DNA from: Vicinamibacterales bacterium | GTDB taxonomy: Bacteria; Acidobacteriota; Vicinamibacteria; Vicinamibacterales; UBA2999 | Assembly: GCA_041659285.1 (NCBI GenBank) | Contig: JBAZYO010000012.1 | Coordinates: 124,001-188,000 of the forward strand | DNA length: 64,000 nt | Reading direction: 5' to 3' | In this document: positions 55,767 to 64,000 of the stretch, piece after piece | How the letters are laid out: every line of letters begins with the position of its first letter | Position numbering within the stretch: position 1 is the first letter of the stretch | Program-made: the position numbers and the translations under genes | Notes under the pieces: generated by a model | The model's database searches: none | What the model saw: the letters and a program-made list of their open reading frames with translations, nothing else | Told to the model about the DNA's origin: nothing

Positions 55767-58616
55767 TTACCAGAGGAAGCGGAAGCCGACGCGCGCCGTG
55801 CGGGGCGCGAGAATGGCCGACGGCTTCTGGTAGCCCAACCCGGTCGCCCGGCTGATCGTCTCGGACGAGTGGCTGTTGGTGATGTTGAAGAGGTCGAAGA
55901 AGAGGCGCGCGCGGGTGCGCGACCCGATCGGCACGGTTTTTTCCGCGCGGACGTCGAACACCCAGATGTTGTCCTCGCGGTTCGAATCCATCGGCTCGGC
56001 ATGGGCCGTGCCGCTGGCAATCAGGCCCGACCCGGACGGGACCGCGATGGTGAGCGTGCGGGCGTAGTTGGAGCCCGACTGATGGCGGAGCACCGGCGAA
56101 ATGCGGATGCCCCACGCCGCGTCGTAGCTGCCCGTGGCCTTCAAGTTCCAGAGGGTACGATCCTCGGCACCAGGCTCGTTCGGGTTGTTCGGGAAATCGT
56201 TCGGGAAGTCAGTAGTCATCGTGTAGGCGCCACCGATCGACGCCGACCATTTGTTGCTGTAGCGGAGAGTCAGCGACACCTCCACCGTCTTCGCGCGCGA
56301 GTACTCGCCGGTGTTTGACACCACCGTCGTCGTCGGGAAGTTGGCGGCCAGCGCGGAGGGCAGGCCGAGCATGGTGACGTTCTTGTCGTCCGACGTGCCC
56401 GAGCGTCCGTCCACACCGAGGTCCACGAAGGTGTAAGGGACGGTGAACGCGGAGGAAGCGCGGAACGGCTGCCAGCCGTTGTCGATGAGGTCGTCTTCGG
56501 TCTTGTAGACGAAGCCGGCGCGCACGCCCAGCGTATCAGCGAGCTGGCGCTCCAGCCACACGCTGACTTCGTGGGTGTAGGGCTGCTTGATCCCATCGGC
56601 CAGCAGCACGCCGCCTTCCAGCGCCTGACTCAGGAGATTGCCCTGCTCGCCTGGCTGCCAGCGGCGGTCGAGGTTGGTGTCGTTCCACTGGTAGGTGGCC
56701 TGCTTGGCCGCCGTGTTGGGGTTGGCATCGCTCCCCACGCCGACACCGGGGTTGTGCCAGAAGAAGCCGTAGTTGCCCTTGAGCACGGTCTTGCCGTCGC
56801 CCGTGAGGTCGAAGACCACGCCGACGCGGGGCGCGAACTCGCTCCACGTGAACATTTCCCTCTCGGCAAACGTCTTGGCCGCCACGGAAACAGGGCCCAC
56901 GGTTCCGGCGAGCTGCTGCTGCTCGGGCAACGTGCTCTTGTAGCGGTCGTAGCGCACGCCGAGGTTGACCGTGGCGCGACCCTTGCTCCAGGTGTCATTC
57001 ACAAAGAAGCTGGACACATCCAACGCCGACGCCGAGGTCAGGGCGCCGGACTTGCCGAGCCCCAGCTTGCCGGTTTCGGTGGCGGTCGGGATGCGGAAGA
57101 TCAGCTGGTTCGACCGGCCGTTGCTGTAGACGTGCTCGATGTTGCCGCCCACGCCCTGCTCGAAGCCTTCCCAGCCGATCTCCTGCAGGATCTCGCCGCC
57201 GAGCTTGAAGGTGTGGCTGCCGCTGGCCGAATCGAGGAAGTAGGTGGCGGCGCCGGTGTACTGCTTGCGGTCGCGATCGAGCTGCCACTTGCGGTGCGCA
57301 CCCTCGATGGCCAGCGTGCCCGAGTCACGCCAGAAGTAGCTGTCGTCGCTGTTGGCCAGGGTCGGGAAGTAGTAGCCGAAGTCGCCGTAGCGGGCCTCGA
57401 TATACAGCTTGTCGCTGATGGTGCTGTTCCATTCGCCCTTGTAGACCCAGCTGCCCGAGTCCTGCTTGAACGTCGGGTCGGCCGAGTTGTAGATCGAGGT
57501 GGCAAACGGCAGGCGCGTCGGCTGGAGCTTCTGGCCCCACTGGTAGTAGCCGATGATCTTGTTCTTCTGGTTGGCCTGGTAGGTCACCTTGCCGACCGCG
57601 TTCCACAGCTGGGTGTCGAAGGTCGAGTCGAAGTTGAAGTTGGGCTGCGCCACCGCGTTGAACTGCTTGCGGTAGGTGCCGAACCACCACACCTTGTCGC
57701 GCACGATCGGGCCGCCGATGTTCAGGGCCGTGTCCCAGTAGCGATCGATCTCGTTGCTGTGGGCGCGGATCGGGCTGTTGTTGAACGCCGTCGGCGCGGT
57801 GTAGGCGTCGGGGATGTTCGAGCCCTGCAGCGAGTTGTTGTACCAGTCAAGATAGCCTTCACCCGCGAAGGTGTTGCCGCCGGACTTGGCGATGAACTGG
57901 CTCTGCACGCCCGGGTTCGGCATCTCGGCCGACTGGCCCGAGGTGCCGAGGAACACCTCTTCGAGCGACGAGTAGTCGAAGTAGAAGCCGGCGCCGCCGG
58001 TGCCCTCGGTGGTGTTGATGCCTTCAATCAGCACGCGGACCTGGCCGCTGAAGCCGTAGGCGGTGTAGCCGGTCTGGGTGCCGGCGCGGTTGCCGCCCAC
58101 ATCGATGCGCGCCATCTGCACCGCCGGCGTGACCGCCAGCAGCGACCACATGTCGCGGCCGTTCGGGATCGACTGCAGCTCGGACAGCTTGAAGTTCTGC
58201 ACCGTGCGCGTCGCCGTGGTGTCGATGATCGGCGACTGTCCGCTGACCGTGACCGTCTCCTGGAGCGTGGCCAGCGCCAGCTCCACGTTCACGTTCGCCG
58301 TGAAGCCCAGGCGAATCTCCACGCCCTCGCGCTTCAGGTTGTTGAAGCCCGACAGCTCGTAGCTGAGCGAGTAGGTGCCGGGAGGAATCGCGGGGAAACG
58401 GTAATTGCCCGTCTCGGATGACACTGCGGTCTGCACGCCGGGCATCGACGGGCTGGTGGCCGTCACCGTCACACCCGGCAGGACCGCGCCCTGTGAGTCG
58501 GTGACGCGACCCTGGATCGTGCCGGTGCTGCTGGCACCGCCGCCCTGGGCAAACGCCGATGAGCCGACGGCAAACGCCATCAGCAGGGCGAGAACGCCCG
58601 TAGTCCAACGCTTCAT
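55767..58616 (-). CDS. Oar-like TonB-dependent receptor 1 with carboxypeptidase-regulatory domain
   Basis: About 949 residues. A signal peptide (WTTGVLALLMAFAVGSSAFA) is followed by a regulatory beta-sandwich (GTIQGRVTDSQGAVLPGVTV). The plug has PIIDTTATRTVQNFKLSELQ and VRVLIEGINTTEGTGGAGF, and a large barrel ends in APRTARVGFRFLW. It is a close paralogue of the receptor at 58897-61752, about 60-70% similar by eye. ATG 58616 is supported by a strong Shine-Dalgarno (GAGGAGGAAGAG). Related receptors carry large substrates such as glycans, but the ligand is unknown. A TGAAC-N4-GTTCA palindrome lies about 180 bases upstream. Confidence 0.9.
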   Translation of the reverse strand: MKRWTTGVLALLMAFAVGSSAFAQGGGASSTGTIQGRVTDSQGAVLPGVTVTATSPSMPGVQTAVSSETGNYRFPAIPPGTYSLSYELSGFNNLKREGVEIRLGFTANVNVELALATLQETVTVSGQSPIIDTTATRTVQNFKLSELQSIPNGRDMWSLLAVTPAVQMARIDVGGNRAGTQTGYTAYGFSGQVRVLIEGINTTEGTGGAGFYFDYSSLEEVFLGTSGQSAEMPNPGVQSQFIAKSGGNTFAGEGYLDWYNNSLQGSNIPDAYTAPTAFNNSPIRAHSNEIDRYWDTALNIGGPIVRDKVWWFGTYRKQFNAVAQPNFNFDSTFDTQLWNAVGKVTYQANQKNKIIGYYQWGQKLQPTRLPFATSIYNSADPTFKQDSGSWVYKGEWNSTISDKLYIEARYGDFGYYFPTLANSDDSYFWRDSGTLAIEGAHRKWQLDRDRKQYTGAATYFLDSASGSHTFKLGGEILQEIGWEGFEQGVGGNIEHVYSNGRSNQLIFRIPTATETGKLGLGKSGALTSASALDVSSFFVNDTWSKGRATVNLGVRYDRYKSTLPEQQQLAGTVGPVSVAAKTFAEREMFTWSEFAPRVGVVFDLTGDGKTVLKGNYGFFWHNPGVGVGSDANPNTAAKQATYQWNDTNLDRRWQPGEQGNLLSQALEGGVLLADGIKQPYTHEVSVWLERQLADTLGVRAGFVYKTEDDLIDNGWQPFRASSAFTVPYTFVDLGVDGRSGTSDDKNVTMLGLPSALAANFPTTTVVSNTGEYSRAKTVEVSLTLRYSNKWSASIGGAYTMTTDFPNDFPNNPNEPGAEDRTLWNLKATGSYDAAWGIRISPVLRHQSGSNYARTLTIAVPSGSGLIASGTAHAEPMDSNREDNIWVFDVRAEKTVPIGSRTRARLFFDLFNITNSHSSETISRATGLGYQKPSAILAPRTARVGFRFLW

Positions 58617-58795
58617 GCTCTTCCTCCTCAAGTTCATGTGGGGGCCGGGCCCGGGCCAAGTCCCGACGGAACAAATCAAAAAACTGCAGTAAGACCTAAC
58701 GACGGTGGAACTGTAGAAACGGCGACGACGAGACGGTAGCATGCCCGAAGTGACGAAAAGATACAAAAAAGTGGGAGCAGTTGCAACTACCGGGT

Positions 58796-58811
58796 CTGAA
58801 CGGTTGTTCAG
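58796..58811. promoter_or_regulatory. CTGAACGGTTGTTCAG palindrome, shared operator candidate
   Basis: An imperfect palindrome of 16 bases in the 280-base gap upstream of receptor 1. A perfect core GAACGATCGTTC lies in the equivalent gap of receptor 2 (62029). The flanking GGGTC/GGTC and CA are also shared. Confidence 0.45.
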
Positions 58812-58840
58812 CCTGGATGACTGACAAAGGCGGGACGAAC

Positions 58841-58876
58841 AAAAAAAACGGGGTCCGGATGCGCTCCGGACCCCGT
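58841..58876 (-). terminator. Rho-independent terminator of Oar-like receptor 2
   Basis: ACGGGGTCCGGA and TCCGGACCCCGT form a perfect 12-base stem with a five-base loop. On the minus strand it is followed by eight T residues. It ends the receptor gene, 20 bases after its stop. Confidence 0.9.
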
Positions 58877-58896
58877 CCTTCGGACTTCGGTAGTGA

Positions 58897-61752
58897 CTAG
58901 AAGATGAAGCGGAAGCCGACGCGCGCGGTTCTCGGAGCGAGAATCGCCGACGGCTTCTGGTAGCCCAGACCGGTCGCGCGGCTGATCGTCTCAGACGCGT
59001 GGCTGTTGGTCAGGTTGAACGCATCGGCATACAGACGAATGCGGATGCGGTTGGTGATCGTGAGGCTCTTCTCCGCGCGGATGTCGAACACCCAGATGTT
59101 GTCTTCGCGGTTCGCGTTCATCGGCTCGGCGTAGGCGGTCGCGCCGTTACCCGACGACGTAGCAGTGAGGCCGAGGGCCGCCGGCGCCGTGATCGACAGC
59201 GTGCGGGCGTAGTTGGCTCCCGACTGGTGACGCACCACCGGCGAGATGCGGATGCCGTAGGGCCCATCGTAGGAGCCCGACGCCTTGAAGTTCCACTGCG
59301 AGCGATCTTCGAGGCCGGGGTTGTTCGGGTTGCGGACCGGGCCATTCGGGAAGTCCGACATCAGCGTGTAGCCGAAGCCCATCGAAGCCGACCACTTGCT
59401 GCCGTAGCGCTTGTTCATCGAGACCTCGAAGGTCTTGTAGCGCGAGTACTGGTCCACGTTCATCACGACCTGGCGGTTGCTGAAGTTCGCGGCCTGCGAG
59501 TTCGGCATGCCGTAGAAGGTCAGCTGCCGGTCGTCACTCGTGCCCGCGCGACCGTCAACGCCGTTGTCGTTATAGGTGTAGGGCACGGTGAACGCCGACG
59601 GCCCGCGGAGGGGCTGGTAGGTGGCGATCAGGTCGTCTTCGGTCTTGTAGACGAACCCGGCGCGCACGCCCATGGTGTCGCTGAGCTGCCGCTCGAGCCA
59701 GGCGCTGGCTTCGTGCGTGTACGGCGCCTTGATGTTGGGATCGACGCCAATGGCGCCTTCGAGGGTGGCCGACACCTGGTTGCCCTGCTCGCCCGCCTGC
59801 CAGCGGCGGTCACCGTTGATGTCGTTCCAGCTGTAGGTCGCCGACTTGGCAGCGGTGTTCGGGTTGCCGTTGCCGCCGACACCCGCGCCCGGATTGTGCC
59901 AGTAGAGGCCGTAGTTGGCCTTCAGCACGGTCTTGCCGTCGCCGGTGAGGTCGAACGTCACGCCGATGCGCGGTGCAACCTGATTCCAGGTGTAGAAGGT
60001 CGTCTCGGGGAAGGTCTTGGCCTGCACCGAGATGGGCCCGGTCGTCGCCGCGAGCTGTTCCTGCTCCGGCAGCCAGCCTTTGTAGCGATCGTAGCGCAGG
60101 CCGGCATTGATCGTCGTCCGGCCAAACGACCAGGTGTCATTGAGGAAGAGCCCGAGCTGGTCGAGGGCGGCGCGCGACGTGAGCTTGTCGTGCGCGCTCA
60201 GCTTGCCGGCATCGGTCGCCGTCGGCAATGCGAAGGTCACCTGGTTCGACACGCCGTTGGTGTAGATGTGGTCGATGTTGCCGCCCCACTGCTGCAGGTA
60301 GCCTTCCCACGACTGTTCCTTGAGCAACTCGCCGCCCATCTTGAACGTGTGGCTGCCCTTGGCCGTGTCGAGGAAGTAGGTCGTGGCCAGGTTGTACTGC
60401 TTGCGGTCACGATCGAGCTGCCAGATCTGGTTGGCGCCCTCGACCACCGCGCGGCCGGTGTCACGCCAGGAGTAGTCGGCGCTCGAATTCGCAATCAGCG
60501 GGAAGTAGTAGCCGAAGTCGCCGTAGCGCGCTTCGAGGTAAAGCTTGTCGCTGACCGTGCTGTTCCATTCACCCTTGTAGACCCAGCTGCCCGAGTCCTG
60601 CAGGTTGGTCTGCTCCGGCGAGGTGTAGGTGTAGGTGCCGAACGGCAGGCGGTTGGGCTGCGTCTTCTGGCCCCACTGGTAGTAGCCGATGACCTTGTTC
60701 TTCTGGTTCACCTGGTAGGTCAGCTTCGCCACCGGGTTCCACAGCTTGGTGTCGAACGTGCTGTCGAACGTGAACTGGGGCTGCGCCACGGCGTTGAACT
60801 GCTCGCGGTAGGTGCCGAAGATCCAGACCTTGTCCTTCTTCAGCGGGCCGCCCACGTTGATGTCGTGGTCGTAGTAGCGATCGATCTCGTTGCTGTGCGC
60901 GCGAATGGGGCTGTTGTTGAACGCCGTCGGCGCGATGTACGAGTCCGGGATGTTCGAGCCCTGCAGCGAGTTGTTGTACCAGTCGAGGTGATACTCGCCC
61001 TGGAACGTGTTGCTGCCCGAGCGGGCGATGAACTGCGACTGCACCCCGGGGTTCGGCATCTCCGCCGACTGGCCGCTGGTGCCGAGGAAGGCCTCTTCGA
61101 GCGAGGCGTAATCGAAGTAGAAGCCGGCGCCGCCGGTGCCTTCCGTGGTGTTGATGCCTTCGATCAGCACGCGCACCTGGCCCGTCATGCCGTAGGCCGA
61201 GTAGCCGGTCTGCGTGCCGGCGCGGTTGCCGCCGACGTCGATGCGGCCCATCTGCACCGAGGGAGTCACCGCCAGCAGCGCCCACATGTCGCGCCCGTTC
61301 GGGATCGACTGCAGTTGCTCCATCTTGAAGTTCTGCTGCACGCGCGTCGTGCTGGTGTCGATCACCGGCGACGAGCCGCTGACCGTCACGGTCTCCTGCA
61401 GCGTCGCGAGCGCGAGCTCGACGTTGACCTGCGCCGTGAAGCCCAGCCCAATGGCGATCCCGTCACGCTTGAACGTATTGAAACCGGCGAGCTCGAAGCT
61501 CACCGAGTAGGCGCCGGGAGGCACCGCCGGGAAACGATAGTTGCCCGTTTCCGAAGTGACCGTCGATTGCGGCTGAATCAGCGCCGGGCTCGTCGCCGTC
61601 ACCGTGACACCGGGCAACACCGCGCCCTGCGAGTCTGACACTCGTCCCTGGATCGTACCAGTGCTGCTGGCGCCACCGCCCTGTGCGAACGCGGAACCCG
61701 CGAACGACACCACGACCGCCAAGGCCAATACGGCCTTCGTCCAACTCTTCAT
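58897..61752 (-). CDS. Oar-like TonB-dependent receptor 2 with carboxypeptidase-regulatory domain
   Basis: A 951-residue protein with the same architecture as the adjacent receptor. It has a signal peptide (MKSWTKAVLALAVVVSFAGS), a regulatory domain (GTIQGRVSDSQGAVLPGVTV), a plug (PVIDTSTTRVQQNFKMEQLQ) and a barrel ending APRTARVGFRFIF. A Shine-Dalgarno AGGAGGAAGT precedes the ATG. The two copies are very likely a tandem duplication followed by divergence. The 306-base gap upstream (61753-62058) has no gene and contains the palindrome at 62029. Confidence 0.9.
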   Translation of the reverse strand: MKSWTKAVLALAVVVSFAGSAFAQGGGASSTGTIQGRVSDSQGAVLPGVTVTATSPALIQPQSTVTSETGNYRFPAVPPGAYSVSFELAGFNTFKRDGIAIGLGFTAQVNVELALATLQETVTVSGSSPVIDTSTTRVQQNFKMEQLQSIPNGRDMWALLAVTPSVQMGRIDVGGNRAGTQTGYSAYGMTGQVRVLIEGINTTEGTGGAGFYFDYASLEEAFLGTSGQSAEMPNPGVQSQFIARSGSNTFQGEYHLDWYNNSLQGSNIPDSYIAPTAFNNSPIRAHSNEIDRYYDHDINVGGPLKKDKVWIFGTYREQFNAVAQPQFTFDSTFDTKLWNPVAKLTYQVNQKNKVIGYYQWGQKTQPNRLPFGTYTYTSPEQTNLQDSGSWVYKGEWNSTVSDKLYLEARYGDFGYYFPLIANSSADYSWRDTGRAVVEGANQIWQLDRDRKQYNLATTYFLDTAKGSHTFKMGGELLKEQSWEGYLQQWGGNIDHIYTNGVSNQVTFALPTATDAGKLSAHDKLTSRAALDQLGLFLNDTWSFGRTTINAGLRYDRYKGWLPEQEQLAATTGPISVQAKTFPETTFYTWNQVAPRIGVTFDLTGDGKTVLKANYGLYWHNPGAGVGGNGNPNTAAKSATYSWNDINGDRRWQAGEQGNQVSATLEGAIGVDPNIKAPYTHEASAWLERQLSDTMGVRAGFVYKTEDDLIATYQPLRGPSAFTVPYTYNDNGVDGRAGTSDDRQLTFYGMPNSQAANFSNRQVVMNVDQYSRYKTFEVSMNKRYGSKWSASMGFGYTLMSDFPNGPVRNPNNPGLEDRSQWNFKASGSYDGPYGIRISPVVRHQSGANYARTLSITAPAALGLTATSSGNGATAYAEPMNANREDNIWVFDIRAEKSLTITNRIRIRLYADAFNLTNSHASETISRATGLGYQKPSAILAPRTARVGFRFIF

Positions 61753-62028
61753 GCTTACTTCCTCCTGTGGGGCGACCCACCGGGACCTGCAATCCGCGCA
61801 GAACCAGGCAGGGCGACTACGTGCAAATCACCCGAACAACGACTGTGGAGCCGACGACCATGGAGCGGGAGAACGCCGGGACTCGCGGAGGCTCCGCGAG
61901 CGGTTGGCAGGACTTGCCCGAACGATGCGCCGAACGACGATCCCGATAGAAAGGGCTCATGCCCTTATGACGTACAAGTAACTGGGAACGATACCGTAGG
62001 CAGGGACAAGATGTAAACCAACGGGGTC

Positions 62029-62040
62029 GAACGATCGTTC
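62029..62040. promoter_or_regulatory. GAACGATCGTTC palindrome upstream of receptor 2
   Basis: A perfect 12-base palindrome about 280 bases before the receptor 2 start. The GAAC-N4-GTTC core is also the form of LexA boxes known from Gram-positive bacteria. It is very similar to the site before receptor 1. Which protein binds is unknown. Confidence 0.45.
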
Positions 62041-62058
62041 AATGGCGACGGGCGTCGA

Positions 62059-62943
62059 TCAGCTGACAAACCGCGTGATGAGCAGGCCGGCGAAGATCGC
62101 TCCGGCGCCCGCAATCTGGTTCGCCGAAATCGGTTCGGCGAGCCACACCGACGCGACGATCATCGCGACCACGGGCGTGAGGTAGCTGTAGACGGAGGTT
62201 CGCGATCCGCCAAGCTTTTTGAGGCCGGTGTACCAGATGAAATACGACAGGTTGAGGGCGAGCAGCGCCGAGCCGAGCATCAGGGCCCAGCTCTGACCGG
62301 AGATCGACCGCCAGTTGACGTCGAGAAGAATCGGGATCATCGCCACGACGTAAAACGCCGCGCCAATTGAGAAGGTCAGCCCAATCACGGTGAGCGCCGA
62401 GTGGCGGCGGAGGACCGGCTGCGAGGCCACCGAGTACACCGCCCAGCACAACACGCCGGCAATCATCAGCGCGTCACCGGCCAGCGTTTCCCCCGACAGT
62501 TCCACGCCGCGGCCGACCACCAGGTAGAGCCCGGCCAGCGCCATGAAGACGCCGACCCAGCGCACCGGCTTGATGCGCTCGTGGCCGGCCAGCGCCGAGA
62601 GCACGGCGATGACGATCGGCGAAGTGCCGACAATCAGCGAGCTGTTGGCGACGCTGGTGCGCCGCACGCCGCCGACGAAGCACAGCTGGTACAGGAACGT
62701 CCCAACCACGCCGAGGAAGACCAGCTGCACCCAGTCGGTCCGCGTCAGCGGGTTGCCGCGCTCCCGCTCGTCGGCGCGGTTCCATCGCATCGCGGCCAGG
62801 AAGACCGTGGTGCCGACGAGCAACCGCATCGCGTTGAAGGGAACCTCCGGAAAGTCGCGGAGCGCGACCTTGACGACAGAAAAATTGCTGCCCCAGATGA
62901 GGACCATGAGGAGCAACGCGCCGTCGAGGAGGGTCAGGGCCAC
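62059..62943 (-). CDS. EamA-family (DMT) transporter
   Basis: A 294-residue membrane protein with about ten helices in two EamA repeats. Family features are LLMVLIWGSNFSVVKVAL at the start, RRTSVANSSLIVGTSPIVIA, VGVFMALAGLYLVVG and the second-repeat segment YLTPVVAMIVASVWLAEPIS. Such transporters export amino acids or other metabolites. The direction and substrate are unknown. It follows the F0 ATP synthase genes after a terminator and is probably transcribed separately. Confidence 0.9.
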   Translation of the reverse strand: MALTLLDGALLLMVLIWGSNFSVVKVALRDFPEVPFNAMRLLVGTTVFLAAMRWNRADERERGNPLTRTDWVQLVFLGVVGTFLYQLCFVGGVRRTSVANSSLIVGTSPIVIAVLSALAGHERIKPVRWVGVFMALAGLYLVVGRGVELSGETLAGDALMIAGVLCWAVYSVASQPVLRRHSALTVIGLTFSIGAAFYVVAMIPILLDVNWRSISGQSWALMLGSALLALNLSYFIWYTGLKKLGGSRTSVYSYLTPVVAMIVASVWLAEPISANQIAGAGAIFAGLLITRFVS

Positions 62944-62965
62944 AAGAAGCTGGAAGTGTTGATCG

Positions 62966-63006
62966 AAAAAGAAAACGGGGGCGGCGCCATTTTGGCGCGC
63001 CCCCGT
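62966..63006 (-). terminator. Rho-independent terminator of atpE
   Basis: On the minus strand ACGGGGGCGCGCCAAAATGG starts a stem closed by CGCCGCCCCCGT, and TTTTCTTTTT follows. It lies 30 bases after the atpE stop. Confidence 0.85.
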
Positions 63007-63035
63007 GATTGCGAAGTGCTGGCTGTTGCCTGCCC

Positions 63036-63395
63036 TTAGCCGCCGAAGGGCTTGAGGAAGAACAGGATCAGCGAGATCAGCAGCACGTAAATGACGAGTG
63101 ACTCGATCAGCACGAGACCGAGAATCAGCGAGCCGCGGATTTCGCCGGCGGCGCCGGGGTTGCGGGCAATGGCTTCAGCGGCCGAGGCCACAGCCTTGCC
63201 CTGGCCGAGCGCAGCGCCGAACGCGGCGATGGCCAGCGCGAAACCGGCGGTGATGATCGACCACTGGACCAACCCCGAATTGGCCGCGCCTGCGGCGGCT
63301 TCCTGGGCATAGACCGGTGAGGCCAGACCGAGGACCACGAACCCGAACATCAACGACAGCAGAAACCGACTTGTTCTCACGGAAAACGCCTCCAT
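63036..63395 (-). CDS. atpE: F0F1 ATP synthase subunit c
   Basis: A 119-residue c-subunit precursor. An N-terminal signal-peptide-like extension (RTSRFLLSLMFGFVVLGLASP) precedes the usual two-helix hairpin. Helix 1 holds FGAALGQGKAVASAAEAIAR, the polar loop RNPGAAGEIRG is normal, and helix 2 contains the ion-carrying Glu in LVLIESLVIYVLLI. Gln in ALGQG, Glu-Ser and the Tyr five residues on are positions used for sodium in some c-subunits, although Thr at the position after Ser is Leu. The gene overlaps the subunit I-like gene by 19 bases. Confidence 0.92.
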   Translation of the reverse strand: MEAFSVRTSRFLLSLMFGFVVLGLASPVYAQEAAAGAANSGLVQWSIITAGFALAIAAFGAALGQGKAVASAAEAIARNPGAAGEIRGSLILGLVLIESLVIYVLLISLILFFLKPFGG

Positions 63396-63754
63396 CTCAG
63401 ACTTCTCACCGCTTCCACCGCGACGGCGACGCCAAGCGACGTCACACCTACCAGCATGGCCACCGGATCGAGCTGCAAACGCACCATCATACCGTAGGCT
63501 GCGAGTGCCAGCATACCATGCCTTGTGAAAAACTTCACTAAGTGGAAACGGGCGGGTTTCCGGGGGGTTTCGCCGCCGGACCGAAGACCCACAAGGGCAT
63601 CGACGCTGCCTTGAATCGCCCAGAACGACAGCCCGATCAACAGGCCGCCGCCCACCACGCCCAGCGGCGCCGCCAGGTTGCGGAACCACGCGCCGGCGAC
63701 CAGTGCCATCAGCCCGCAAGCCACCGCCGTATCGCGTGCAATGCGCTCCAGCAT
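63377..63754 (-). CDS. ATP synthase subunit I-like membrane protein
   Basis: A 125-residue protein with four probable helices (IARDTAVACGLMALVAGAWF, LGVVGGGLLIGLSFWAIQGS, HGMLALAAYGMMVRLQLDPV, LVGVTSLGVAVAVEAV). Position between AtpZ-type and atpE genes, together with a four-helix layout, matches AtpI/Bacillus UncI-like proteins that help c-ring assembly. The sequence is too divergent to name further. The reading frame extends upstream, but ATG 63754 gives a typical length. Confidence 0.65.
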   Translation of the reverse strand: MLERIARDTAVACGLMALVAGAWFRNLAAPLGVVGGGLLIGLSFWAIQGSVDALVGLRSGGETPRKPARFHLVKFFTRHGMLALAAYGMMVRLQLDPVAMLVGVTSLGVAVAVEAVRSLRWRRFP

Positions 63755-63776
63755 CAGCAGACTGACCGACTCGTCG

Positions 63777-63995
63777 TCACTTCTTCGACGCGAGTTGCAT
63801 GACGCGGTAAACGTTGAGGATGCCGGCCGCCAGGCCCAGGAAGAAACCCAGGAACGACAGCCAGGGCTTGGTCCCGAGCTGAACGTCGAGCCAGTAGCCG
63901 CCGCCAAAACCCAGCACCAGGGCGAAGACAAACGACATCCCGATTGTGCTGAGCTGACCGATGAGCTGCCAGGTGGTCGGGGACGTCGGCGGCAT
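63777..63995 (-). CDS. AtpZ/AtpI-type F0F1-ATPase accessory protein
   Basis: A 72-residue protein with two membrane helices (TIGMSFVFALVLGFGGGYWL, LSFLGFFLGLAAGILNVYRV). The pattern GGGYWLDVQLGTKPWLSFLG followed by FFLGLAAG is the family signature of AtpZ-like (ATPase_gene1) proteins, which precede the F0 genes and may act in Mg2+ or Ca2+ transport or c-ring assembly. ATG 63995 lies five bases from the window edge, so its upstream context is not visible. Confidence 0.8.
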   Translation of the reverse strand: MPPTSPTTWQLIGQLSTIGMSFVFALVLGFGGGYWLDVQLGTKPWLSFLGFFLGLAAGILNVYRVMQLASKK

Positions 63996-64000
63996 GCCTT

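Noticed and set aside
58999..61638. An 879-codon plus-strand open frame opposite Oar-like receptor 2
   Set aside because: No recognisable domain, and the opposite strand encodes a full receptor with signal peptide and C-terminal Phe.

Overview
The window is one contiguous piece of a high-GC bacterial genome that looks like an Acidobacteriota member, probably Vicinamibacteria. This placement is inferred from gene content, not from a marker gene. It has a VWFA-related protein of acidobacterial type, two near-identical Oar-like carboxypeptidase-regulatory/TonB receptors, a beta-propeller sensor kinase with a NarL-type regulator, an excisionase-like HTH fused to a membrane sensor, and many short palindromic repeats, some inside genes. 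There is one tRNA (Glu, CTC), no rRNA, no CRISPR array and no recognisable transposase.

Layout. 1-5.9 kb (minus): the start of an FAAL-ACP-KS-KR polyketide synthase running off the left edge, preceded by a type II thioesterase. 6.0-11.2 kb (minus): a SyrD/PvdE-type peptide exporter, a DUF697-like protein, small membrane proteins, a periplasmic binding protein and an SPFH protein. 11.2-14.5 kb: an HTH membrane sensor, a DUF2721-like protein and a quinone oxidoreductase. 14.6-15.9 kb (minus): a 73-residue Cys-rich protein translationally coupled to a lipoprotein with SurA-like and DsbA-like domains. The first active-site Cys codon of the DsbA domain is an in-frame UGA, followed by a stem-loop with SECIS geometry, so this is very probably an undescribed Sec-containing (UPFC) thiol oxidoreductase. 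17.0-23.7 kb (minus): a molybdenum/tungsten enzyme operon (AOR, MoaD-like, three-subunit molybdenum hydroxylase, secreted protein).

23.7-31.6 kb: a gamma-glutamyltransferase, a lipoprotein, a proline racemase/hydroxyproline epimerase, a deleted histone-deacetylase-like pseudogene, an ornithine-cyclodeaminase-like reductase, a DinB-like protein and an MscS-cNMP channel. 31.7-34.9 kb: an M48 peptidase and a CHASE2 cyclase whose start lies five bases after the CCA end of tRNA-Glu. 35-39 kb (plus): cupredoxin-like lipoprotein, heme O synthase, an ABC-2 exporter pair and a DUF420-like protein. 39-52.8 kb: a two-component pair, a fibro-slime/HYR protein, a second gamma-glutamyltransferase, a TonB receptor, a beta-lactamase/NamZ fusion and a TPR protein. 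52.8-62 kb (minus): an octaheme cytochrome with HEAT and TPR domains, a tryptophan dioxygenase remnant and two paralogous Oar-like receptors. 62-64 kb (minus): an EamA transporter and a partial F0 ATP synthase cluster with no atpB between atpI and atpE.

Regulation. Several genes at operon heads have a -10-like hexamer five to seven bases before the ATG, suggesting leaderless mRNAs, while internal genes use ATGA overlaps or Shine-Dalgarno sequences. Hairpin terminators separate most convergent genes. Start codons were chosen by signal peptides, Shine-Dalgarno sites, -10 spacing and overlap with the upstream gene, and several are uncertain by 10-60 bases.
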